A DNA stretch of 64,000 bases from Bacteroidota bacterium. GTDB taxonomy: Bacteria > Bacteroidota > Bacteroidia > Chitinophagales > Chitinophagaceae. A program made the translations under genes and the position numbers. This document shows positions 36,302 through 45,107 of the stretch, in pieces. The notes under the pieces are model-generated. The model searched no databases, was not told the DNA's origin, and was given only the letters and a program-made list of their open reading frames with translations. Position 1 is the first letter of the stretch, and each line of letters begins with the position of its first letter. Location of the stretch: contig JAKQEA010000042.1 of NCBI GenBank assembly GCA_029558715.1, positions 41,685-105,684 on the forward strand, given 5' to 3'.

Positions 36302-37627
36302 TCATCCATGGGTTAAATAAAGCTGCAACAGGTAAACCCCAGCACCGGCCAGGTAACCTAATAAGGCCAACCACCCAATTTTTTTGAGGTACCAGAAAAA
36401 TTCTATTTTTTCAAGCCCCATAGCCGCTACACCCGCAGCAGAGCCAATAATAAGTATGCTACCCCCAGTGCCGGCGCAATAAGCAAGAAATTCCCAGAAA
36501 TAGTGATCAGTTGGATATTGTTCCAGGCTATACATACCCTGTGCAGCTGCCACTAATGGAACATTGTCCACGACCGCTGATAAAAAACCTATCAGTACTG
36601 TAATAATTTTGAGATTCCCAATAGAATTATTCATTGACAATGCAAGCTCTGAAAGTATACCTGTAGCCTGCAAGGCCGCTATACTTAACAGAATCCCCAG
36701 GAAAAAAAGAATGCTGGGAGTATCAATTTTACGCAAAGCATGATTTACAGAGAGCAAGCCTTTTTCTGCTTCATCTTTCCCGCTATGGATGAGTTCCGTC
36801 ACCACCCACATAAGTCCCAGCCCAAGTAACACTCCCATATATGGCGGCAGATGTGTAACTGCTTTAAAAACAGGAACGAATAAAAGGCTGGATACTCCGA
36901 CCCAGAAAACAAGGTTTCTTTGTTCTTTGCTGGTTGTTAATCCCTTCGCTGAAATTTGGGTTTTAGTAAACCGGAAATTTCCCCTCAACTGCCGGCTAAT
37001 AATAAAAGCAGGTACAACAAAACAAACCAAGCTAGGTAAAAGAGTTTTAAGAACAATATTTGCGGCGGTAATTTGCCCTCCTATCCACAACATAGTGGTG
37101 GTAACATCGCCTATTGGGCTCCAGGCTCCTCCAGCATTCGCAGAAACAATAACTAATCCGGCAAACAACAGCCGTTCTTTTTTATCAGTAATAAGAATTC
37201 GTAACAATGACACCAGTACAATTGTGGTAGTAAGGTTGTCTAATACAGCCGAGAGAAAAAAAGTAAGCAGCCCGATTACCCATACTAATTTTCTTTTATT
37301 GGTAGTTTGAATACGGCTGGTAATTACCTCAAAACCATCATGGGCATCAATGAGCTCTACAATTGTCATCGCTCCCATCAGGAAGAATAAAATACCGGCC
37401 ACTTCACCTAGATATTCCGTTAACTGGTGAGACGGAGCATGGCTGTCGGCACTAAAAAGAGCATAAATAGCCCAACACAGTACCCCGGTGATCAGTGCCG
37501 TAGCCGCTTTGTTAATATTAAGAGAATGTTCCATTGCAATAGCAGCATACCCGGCAATAAAAATGATGGAAATAGTAATTATCATAGTTATAAAAATAAT
37601 GAAATAAGTTTCAGCAACCCGGTTCAT
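36302..37627 (-). CDS. nhaD: Na+/H+ antiporter, NhaD type
   Basis: 441 residues with about 12-13 helices of the ion transporter (ArsB/NhaD) superfamily. Segments GAMTIVELIDAHDGFEVI, LDNLTTTIVL, NAGGAWSPIGDVTTTMLW and VDNVPLVAA are typical of NhaD. It expels sodium at alkaline pH. It is the second Na+/H+ antiporter of the window and borders the carbonic anhydrase genes, consistent with sustaining a sodium gradient for bicarbonate uptake (inferred). Confidence 0.9.
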   Translation of the reverse strand: MNRVAETYFIIFITMIITISIIFIAGYAAIAMEHSLNINKAATALITGVLCWAIYALFSADSHAPSHQLTEYLGEVAGILFFLMGAMTIVELIDAHDGFEVITSRIQTTNKRKLVWVIGLLTFFLSAVLDNLTTTIVLVSLLRILITDKKERLLFAGLVIVSANAGGAWSPIGDVTTTMLWIGGQITAANIVLKTLLPSLVCFVVPAFIISRQLRGNFRFTKTQISAKGLTTSKEQRNLVFWVGVSSLLFVPVFKAVTHLPPYMGVLLGLGLMWVVTELIHSGKDEAEKGLLSVNHALRKIDTPSILFFLGILLSIAALQATGILSELALSMNNSIGNLKIITVLIGFLSAVVDNVPLVAAAQGMYSLEQYPTDHYFWEFLAYCAGTGGSILIIGSAAGVAAMGLEKIEFFWYLKKIGWLALLGYLAGAGVYLLQLYLTHG

Positions 37628-37646
37628 CTATTTTAAGGTTTTGGTG

Positions 37647-37654
37647 TAGGTTTG
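37647..37654 (+). promoter_or_regulatory. -7 promoter box of gldA
   Basis: TAGGTTTG, an exact TAnnTTTG box, is followed by TAAT and then the ATG of gldA. Only 31 bp separate gldA from the divergent nhaD start. The predicted transcription start falls on or next to the start codon, as at ispG. The -33 position has TTC rather than TTG. Confidence 0.45.
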
Positions 37655-37658
37655 TAAT

Positions 37659-38561
37659 ATGTCAATCGAGGTAAAAAATCTTCTTAAACAATACGGCGAA
37701 CAAAAAGCAGTCAACAACATTTCATTTAAAGTAGGCAAAGGTGAGATTGTTGGTTTCCTGGGACCGAATGGGGCTGGAAAATCTACCACCATGAAAATCA
37801 TCACCGGTTATCTGCAACAAACCAGCGGTGAGGCCCATGTATGCGATATTAATGTGGCGGAGGAACCACTTGTGACCAAAAAGAAAATAGGTTATCTGCC
37901 CGAATTGAATGCCCTCTATTATGATATGTATGTAAGAGAGTACTTAGGGTTTGTGGCCGAATTACACAAGATCAGTAACAAAAAAGAAGCTGTTGAAAAA
38001 GTAATTGAAACAGTCGGACTTACGATTGAAGCAAAGAAAAAGATCGGTCAGTTGTCAAAAGGATATAAACAAAGGGTAGGCCTGGCGGCTGCATTGATCC
38101 ACGACCCTGAAGTCCTGATACTGGATGAACCAACTTCTGGACTTGACCCCAACCAGATCATAGAAATACGGGAAGTAATAAAACAACAAGGAAAAAATAA
38201 GACTGTTTTATTTTCTTCACATATTTTACAGGAAGTAGAGGCCATATGCGACAGGGTAATAATCATTAATAAAGGAAGCCTGGTGGCTGATGATAAATTG
38301 AGTGACCTCAGAAAAGCCTCTTCTTCCAATATTGTGAAAGTTTCTTTTAAAGAAGCAGTGGATGCTCAGTTACTGGAAAAACTTCCTGCCGCTACCAGTA
38401 TCAGGAAAACCGATACGAACAACTGGCAGTTAGCCACACATGATTCTGATCAGTTGCGCAAACAAATTATGGAGTTGTCTTTGCAGCACAACCTCAACAT
38501 CGTTTCTTTGCAAAGCGAAAACCAAAGTTTAGAAGATGTGTTCAGATCATTGACACAGTAA
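37659..38561 (+). CDS. gldA: Gliding-motility-type ABC transporter ATPase GldA
   Basis: 300 residues. Walker A GPNGAGKST (35-43), signature LSKGYKQ (132-138) and Walker B VLILDE (152-157) are all intact, with a C-terminal ~80-residue extension usual for GldA and drug-exporter ATPases. In Flavobacterium GldA works with GldF/GldG permeases coded elsewhere in the genome; none is here. Non-gliding relatives also keep the gene, so motility cannot be concluded. eno follows after 34 bp. Confidence 0.82.
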   Translation: MSIEVKNLLKQYGEQKAVNNISFKVGKGEIVGFLGPNGAGKSTTMKIITGYLQQTSGEAHVCDINVAEEPLVTKKKIGYLPELNALYYDMYVREYLGFVAELHKISNKKEAVEKVIETVGLTIEAKKKIGQLSKGYKQRVGLAAALIHDPEVLILDEPTSGLDPNQIIEIREVIKQQGKNKTVLFSSHILQEVEAICDRVIIINKGSLVADDKLSDLRKASSSNIVKVSFKEAVDAQLLEKLPAATSIRKTDTNNWQLATHDSDQLRKQIMELSLQHNLNIVSLQSENQSLEDVFRSLTQ

Positions 38562-38589
38562 CATACAATTCAATTTTAAAAACAAGTAA

Positions 38590-39885
<1,296 letters not shown>

Positions 39886-39889
39886 AAAA

Positions 39890-39932
39890 GAAGCCGGAAA
39901 TCTGAAAGAAAACCGTTCAGATTTCCGGCTTC
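39890..39932. terminator. Strong hairpin after eno
   Basis: Two perfectly complementary 17-nt arms (39890-39906 and 39916-39932) with a 9-nt loop begin 5 bp after the eno stop. The plus-strand side lacks a T run, so it may act as an mRNA-stabilising or attenuating hairpin rather than a full terminator; the next gene starts 20 bp later. Confidence 0.6.
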
Positions 39933-39951
39933 ATATAAGAACTCCGATATT

Positions 39952-40266
39952 ATGAAACTACTAACCCATATCCCCTCCTGGATCAGAAACAAATATTTCA
40001 TTTCTTTTGCTGCTTTTTGCGTTGTCGTCCTTTTTCTGGACAAAAATGACTTCTTTACTCAACTGGACCGCCGTAAAGAACTCAAAGAGTTGCAGCAAAA
40101 TAAACAGTATTATACTACCCAAATAACTGCCGAACGAAAAGAATTAGAGGCACTTAAGAATAATCCGGCAATCTTGGAGAAATATGCCCGGGAAAAATAC
40201 CTTATGAAACGGGATAATGAGGAGCTCTTTCTGGTATCGGAAAAACCCGATAAAGCAAAGAATTAG
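39952..40266 (+). CDS. Septum formation initiator, FtsB/DivIC-like
   Basis: 104 residues: a short cytosolic start, one transmembrane helix (about 16-34), then a periplasmic coiled coil (about 37-75) and the family end ILEKYAREKYLMKRDNEELFLV. FtsB/DivIC proteins form the FtsQLB divisome complex. The location right after eno is the same as ftsB in Gammaproteobacteria and many Bacteroidota, which supports the call. Confidence 0.88.
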   Translation: MKLLTHIPSWIRNKYFISFAAFCVVVLFLDKNDFFTQLDRRKELKELQQNKQYYTTQITAERKELEALKNNPAILEKYAREKYLMKRDNEELFLVSEKPDKAKN

Positions 40267-40378
40267 CGATTATCGCACAATAAGGCAACCCTGTCCCCGT
40301 TAATATCACGGACATTTATTATATCTCAGCTACCAACGGACAACATCTAATTTCTGGACAAATTAATCGGTTTGCCAA

Positions 40379-40612
40379 ATGACAAATTTTACGCCTGAGG
40401 ATCTTTTACTGTATCTCTACAAAGAAACATCATCTAAACAAACAGCAGCCATTGAAAAGGCTTTGGAAAAAGACTGGACGCTTCGTGAAAAACTTAGTGT
40501 TTTAAAAGCTTCTATGCAACGTCTTGACAAGATCACTGAATCTCCCCGTACTGAAGTTGTACTGAATGTACTGAACCATGCGAGGGAACAGGCTGCACAG
40601 GAAGTTCAGTAA
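40379..40612 (+). CDS. Small protein resembling a stand-alone anti-sigma N-terminal module
   Basis: 77 residues, soluble, helical. TPEDLLLYLYKETSSKQTAAIEKALEKDW resembles the D/E-x-x-LLYLY/D-x-E-L start of anti-sigma domains and the duplicated modules of the protein at 13432. There is no transmembrane segment and no Cys. The gene is monocistronic with a strong terminator 26 bp after the stop. The function is unknown. Confidence 0.65.
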   Translation: MTNFTPEDLLLYLYKETSSKQTAAIEKALEKDWTLREKLSVLKASMQRLDKITESPRTEVVLNVLNHAREQAAQEVQ

Positions 40613-40638
40613 ACCAGTTCCTCTGCTCAAACGTATTT

Positions 40639-40666
40639 AGCATTCGCCGTTGCGGATGCTTTTTTT
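40639..40666 (+). terminator. Rho-independent terminator
   Basis: A 9-bp stem (AGCATTCGC with GCGGATGCT, one wobble) with a CGTT loop is followed by six Ts. It ends the gene at 40379-40612. Confidence 0.85.
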
Positions 40667-40713
40667 ATGCGTTCGACCCTGTGTTCGAATCCACCTTCAC
40701 CCTATCTTGCGGT

Positions 40714-41358
40714 ATGACCCGCAAAGATCGATACAATTTTGTTATTAACTACTTTCAACTGCATGCCCCTGAAGCAGAAACAGAATTGTTATATGATAAC
40801 CCTTATCAACTATTAGTGGCAGTTATTTTATCAGCGCAATGCACGGATAAACGGGTGAATATAACAACACCGGGTATTTTTAAAATCTACCCTACTGTTC
40901 AATCCTTATCAGAAGCCACTTTTGAAGAGTTATTCCCGCTGGTAAAAAGCATTTCTTATCCTAATAATAAAACAAAACATCTTATTGGGATGGCCAGGAA
41001 AGTGGTAAAAGAATTCAATGGAAACATACCCATGACAGTTGATGAATTGATACAACTTCCCGGTGTAGGGCGAAAAACAGCCAATGTGATTACTTCAGTT
41101 ATAGATCAACAACCAAATATGGCAGTTGACACCCATGTTTTCCGGGTAAGTAAAAGAATAGGCCTTGTTCCGCAAACAGCTACTACTCCTTTAGCCGTGG
41201 AAAGAGAGCTGATAAAAAATATCCCTGAAGAACTGGTGCATAAAGCCCATCACTGGCTTATTCTTCATGGCAGGTATACTTGCCTGGCAAGGAATCCAAA
41301 ATGTGATCAGTGTGGTATACAAAAGGCCTGCAGATATTACGTATTGGAAAAACGCTGA
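40714..41358 (+). CDS. nth: Endonuclease III
   Basis: 214 residues from the ATG at 40714; an in-frame GTG at 40681 would add 11 non-conserved residues. It is a base-excision-repair DNA glycosylase/AP lyase for oxidised pyrimidines. The helix-hairpin-helix LPGVGRKTANV carries catalytic K121, and D139 lies in VDTHVFR. The [4Fe-4S] cluster cysteines C190-x6-C197-x2-C200-x5-C206 are all present. Confidence 0.95.
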   Translation: MTRKDRYNFVINYFQLHAPEAETELLYDNPYQLLVAVILSAQCTDKRVNITTPGIFKIYPTVQSLSEATFEELFPLVKSISYPNNKTKHLIGMARKVVKEFNGNIPMTVDELIQLPGVGRKTANVITSVIDQQPNMAVDTHVFRVSKRIGLVPQTATTPLAVERELIKNIPEELVHKAHHWLILHGRYTCLARNPKCDQCGIQKACRYYVLEKR

Positions 41359-41447
41359 GTAAAAATTCATCCCTCAATCGTAAAAACTTATCCACGGAAG
41401 TTACATTTTAGCATAATACTTGCAACAGTTGGCGGACTATTAATTCT

Positions 41448-43394
41448 ATGAAACGCCAACTTGTGAGAAAAACATCCCAGCTTATTACCCTTGTATTTCT
41501 ACTAGTGACCTTAGGCATGAAGGCACAAGTTCCTCCCCAGCAATGGTCAAGACATTATGGAGGTGCTGATGTCGATATTCCCTACTCAATAAAATTTACT
41601 ACTGATGGCGGCACTATCGTAGCCGGTTACACAGATTCAAGAGGTGGTGATGTAAATCCACAGCCCAACCGTGAATACTGGGACCTATGGGTATTAAAAC
41701 TGGATCAATGCGGGAACATTCAATGGGAAAGATCATTTGGCGGTACGGGTTACGAAAGTGCAAGGGATATTTTGCAAACATCAGATGGAGGATATGTGGT
41801 ACTGGGCGAAACCAATTCTACAGATGGAGGTGTAATAAACGGTTATGGCGGCACAAAAGATATCTGGCTGCTTAAACTATCTGCAGCTGGCAACATGGAA
41901 TGGCAAAAAAGATATGGTGGTACAGGGCTTGATATCGGCAATCACATTGCTGCTTCAACAGATGGTGGTTTTCTGATTGCTGCTTCATCTTCTTCCAATG
42001 ATGGTGACATAAGAGGCAATCATAGTACAGGCACCTACACCGATGGGGTGTTGATAAAAATAAATGCAGGAGGCGTGCTGCAGTGGAGCAGATGTTATGG
42101 CGGAAGCAAGAATGAAGAGTTGTTTGATATTGAAGTTATCAACGGAACAACATTCATTGCAGGATTTACAAATTCAGTTGATGGCGACATTCCTCCCAAT
42201 CAGAAAAACTATGATGTCTGGTTATTAGCCATTGATGCCGGCGGAAACAAAATAATGAGCAAAATTTATGGTGGCTCTCAAAATGATGTGGCCTATTGTA
42301 TGTCAAAGGGGGCTAATGGCTCATTGACACTTGCGGGTTACACAACCTCCACCGATGGAGATGTAAGCGGTGCCAAAGGAAGCCAGGATTATTGGATCAT
42401 CAATGTGGATCAGCGGGGCCGGTTAAACTGGCAAAAAGTATTAGGAGGCACAGATGCTGAATATGCCAAAACAATAATTACAGACAGGGACAGTAGCTAT
42501 ATAATTGGCGGTGTTACCTATTCCGATGATGGTGATGTAACCGGTGCATTGGGTGAAGGTGATTTCTGGACTATTAAGCTAAGTCCCGCTGGTGATGTAT
42601 TATGGAAAAGAAATTGGGGTGGCAGCGATAATGACCATTTGCGATTCATGATAAGAAATCCTGTAAGAAACGAATACTATTTAGCAGGGGATTCAGAGTC
42701 AGGTGATGGCGATTTCAATAATGCACAGGGTGATGCAGACTTTGCAGTTATAAAACTAAAGATACCAGAGATCCTTTCCCGGGATTCTGCCGTTTGTAAT
42801 ATAAATAGCTTTACTCCCTTTCAGGACACGATACCCGACATATGCGGCTATGATTCTGCTTTTGTACGGTACATTCCAGTGCCGCTCAGCGGACCATTTG
42901 ATAGTATAAGAACATCAGATACTATATTTATCGGGCAAAGTGTTACACTTCATGCTAATGGTAACGGAACCATTACCTGGAATTCTCATTCTACGTTGAG
43001 TTGCACCAGTTGTACAGATCCCGTTGCTTCACCACAAGCTACTACCATTTACACAGCTATTAATCGTTCTCCTGATGGTTGCCAGGTTTCAGACCAGTTT
43101 ACAGTAGTGGTACTGAACGATGCGCTGGTTAATATACCTACCGGTTTTACCCCTAATGGCGACGGGTTAAATGATTATTTCGGCCCATTGGGGAAAGTGC
43201 CGGACAGTTACCGCCTTCAGGTATTCAACCGCAATGGAGAAGTAGTATTCAGAAGTTCAGCTATCAATCAGCGGTGGGATGGCAGATTCAAAGGAATTAT
43301 ACAACCATCAAGTGTTTTCATATACCTGGTGGATTATAAAGACATACAAAATAAACCACATCAGCAAAAAGGAACTTTTGTTTTAATCAGGTAA
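41448..43394 (+). CDS. Secreted seven-repeat protein with T9SS type B sorting domain
   Basis: 648 residues. The signal peptide is about 1-26. Residues about 36-430 contain seven ~55-60-residue repeats, each opening with a [YFWL]GG[TSA] motif and ending near [ST]xDGD[IV], which fits a seven-bladed beta-propeller. A linker with an Ig/PKD-like segment (about 480-555; CTSCTDPVASPQATTIYT) follows, then the gliding-motility-associated/CHU_C C-terminal domain (IPTGFTPNGDGLNDYF to the end) used for type IX secretion. It is likely exported to the cell surface or medium. It precedes the DUF1800/DUF1501 pair by 27 bp. Confidence 0.85.
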   Translation: MKRQLVRKTSQLITLVFLLVTLGMKAQVPPQQWSRHYGGADVDIPYSIKFTTDGGTIVAGYTDSRGGDVNPQPNREYWDLWVLKLDQCGNIQWERSFGGTGYESARDILQTSDGGYVVLGETNSTDGGVINGYGGTKDIWLLKLSAAGNMEWQKRYGGTGLDIGNHIAASTDGGFLIAASSSSNDGDIRGNHSTGTYTDGVLIKINAGGVLQWSRCYGGSKNEELFDIEVINGTTFIAGFTNSVDGDIPPNQKNYDVWLLAIDAGGNKIMSKIYGGSQNDVAYCMSKGANGSLTLAGYTTSTDGDVSGAKGSQDYWIINVDQRGRLNWQKVLGGTDAEYAKTIITDRDSSYIIGGVTYSDDGDVTGALGEGDFWTIKLSPAGDVLWKRNWGGSDNDHLRFMIRNPVRNEYYLAGDSESGDGDFNNAQGDADFAVIKLKIPEILSRDSAVCNINSFTPFQDTIPDICGYDSAFVRYIPVPLSGPFDSIRTSDTIFIGQSVTLHANGNGTITWNSHSTLSCTSCTDPVASPQATTIYTAINRSPDGCQVSDQFTVVVLNDALVNIPTGFTPNGDGLNDYFGPLGKVPDSYRLQVFNRNGEVVFRSSAINQRWDGRFKGIIQPSSVFIYLVDYKDIQNKPHQQKGTFVLIR

Positions 43395-43421
43395 ACAAAA
43401 TATCACTGTAAAACTTTACTT

Positions 43422-45056
43422 ATGGACAGGAGAGATTTTTTTAAACGGGCCAGAAAAAAATATTCAACAGCAAAAGCAGGACAGTCCGGTGCCCGGCTTT
43501 TTGCCGGTCTGACGCCATACAACGGAAACTGGACAGTCAATGAAGTAGCGCACCTGCTGAAACGTACTATGTTCGGAGCCAGGAAAACTGACATTGATTA
43601 TTTTTTGTCCTTATCTCCCGGTGCCGCAGTGGATGAATTACTTAACAATGTAACGGTACCAAGTCCCCCGGTAAGAGATTATGGATTACTGGAAGATGAA
43701 GGGGTATTTTATGATGACCTTGGTGTAGCCATTGGGCAAACCTGGGTGAATGATCCTAACACTGCCAGCCATCCCGATGTGCGGGGCCAAATCAATAGCC
43801 GCCGGGTAAGCAGCCTGAAAAAATGGTGGTCGGGTCTTATTATTAATCAGAACAGAAGTATACAGGAAAAAATGGTACTGTTCTGGCATCATCATTTTTC
43901 CATACAGGAGTCAGAAGTGAGTAATGCACAAATTTTATACAGGCATCATAATTTACTAAGAACTAATGCCCTTGGCAATTTCAAAACACTGGTACGGGAG
44001 GTAACCATCGATCCTGCGATGTTGATACACCTCAACGGCTACCTTAATTCCATGCAGGCCCCGGACGAGAACTATGCGAGAGAATTGCAGGAGTTATTCG
44101 CAGTAGGTAAAGGAGATGATTCATTATACACTGAAGATGATGTAATAGCCGCAGCCAGGGTTTTAACAGGATGGCGCATCAATGATAACCCATTGGGTTC
44201 TTATCTGGATACAGGGGCACACGACACAGGCTCAAAAACATTTTCTGCATTTTATAATAATACTACTATCAATGGCAGTACTGATCCTGACATGGAGCTG
44301 GATGCATTGATTGACATGATTTTTAACACGACTGAAGCAGCAAGATTCATTTGCCGCAAGTTGTATAAATGGTTTGTTTATTATGAAATAGATGATGCTA
44401 CCGAAGCAGATGTTATTATTCCGATGGCCCAGGTGTTGCAAAGTAATAACTATGATATAAGGCCAGCCCTGTCTATACTTTTCAAAAGTGAACATTTCTA
44501 CGATGTATTGAACCAGGCTTGTTATATCAAAAACCCGTTTGATATAATTGTAGGTACCCTGCGGGAGTTTAATGTAAATTTCCCTGCTTATACTGATTAT
44601 TCAACTGGTTATCCTTTGTTCAATTCGATTTACCAGAATGCGGCAGAGATGCAGCAAGAGTTATTTCAGCCACCCGATGTATCAGGATGGCCTTCTTACT
44701 ACCAGGAACCGATGCATTATGAATTGTGGGTAAACAGTAACTCACTACCCAAAAGGGCTGACTTCACTGATGCATTGGTAAATGACGCTGTAATTGATGT
44801 AAGGGCATTTGCCGGCTATTCATCTAACCCGTCAGATCCAAATCAATTAATTGATGATGTTACAGCATTGCTGCTCCGCTATCCCTTATCGGCTAATTCT
44901 AAAACCTATGTAAAGACACATTTTTTGACCAATAACACGACGGACGATACGATCTGGACCAATGCCTGGAACAGCAACAATAATACCGTGATAAACACCT
45001 CCCTGAGAGAGATGTTCAAATTCCTGATGAACCTGCCGGAGTTTCATTTATGTTAA
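43422..45056 (+). CDS. DUF1800 family protein
   Basis: 544 residues. The N-terminus starts DRRDFFKRARKKY, twin-arginine-like but without a clear hydrophobic core, so export is uncertain. The DUF1800 hallmarks are LLKRTMFGARKTDIDYF, the FWHHHFSI motif, NYARELQELFAVGKGDD and FQPPDVSGWPS. The function of the family is unknown; it is regularly coded together with DUF1501, as here (51 bp), and the pair is thought to act at the cell surface. Confidence 0.9.
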   Translation: MDRRDFFKRARKKYSTAKAGQSGARLFAGLTPYNGNWTVNEVAHLLKRTMFGARKTDIDYFLSLSPGAAVDELLNNVTVPSPPVRDYGLLEDEGVFYDDLGVAIGQTWVNDPNTASHPDVRGQINSRRVSSLKKWWSGLIINQNRSIQEKMVLFWHHHFSIQESEVSNAQILYRHHNLLRTNALGNFKTLVREVTIDPAMLIHLNGYLNSMQAPDENYARELQELFAVGKGDDSLYTEDDVIAAARVLTGWRINDNPLGSYLDTGAHDTGSKTFSAFYNNTTINGSTDPDMELDALIDMIFNTTEAARFICRKLYKWFVYYEIDDATEADVIIPMAQVLQSNNYDIRPALSILFKSEHFYDVLNQACYIKNPFDIIVGTLREFNVNFPAYTDYSTGYPLFNSIYQNAAEMQQELFQPPDVSGWPSYYQEPMHYELWVNSNSLPKRADFTDALVNDAVIDVRAFAGYSSNPSDPNQLIDDVTALLLRYPLSANSKTYVKTHFLTNNTTDDTIWTNAWNSNNNTVINTSLREMFKFLMNLPEFHLC

Positions 45057-45107
45057 TGATCAACCGGCAATAGCAGCATTAATTTAAACTATGTTAAAAA
45101 CCAGAGT

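Noticed and set aside
40379..40612. Considered as a truncated remnant of a larger anti-sigma gene
   Set aside because: It has a proper start and stop and a strong terminator directly behind, with no trace of a membrane segment or continuation in other frames.
40670..40705. TTCGAATCC-containing stretch resembling the T arm and 3' end of a tRNA, upstream of nth
   Set aside because: The T stem does not pair properly, no D or anticodon arm exists upstream, and the preceding bases are a terminator. At most it is a relic.
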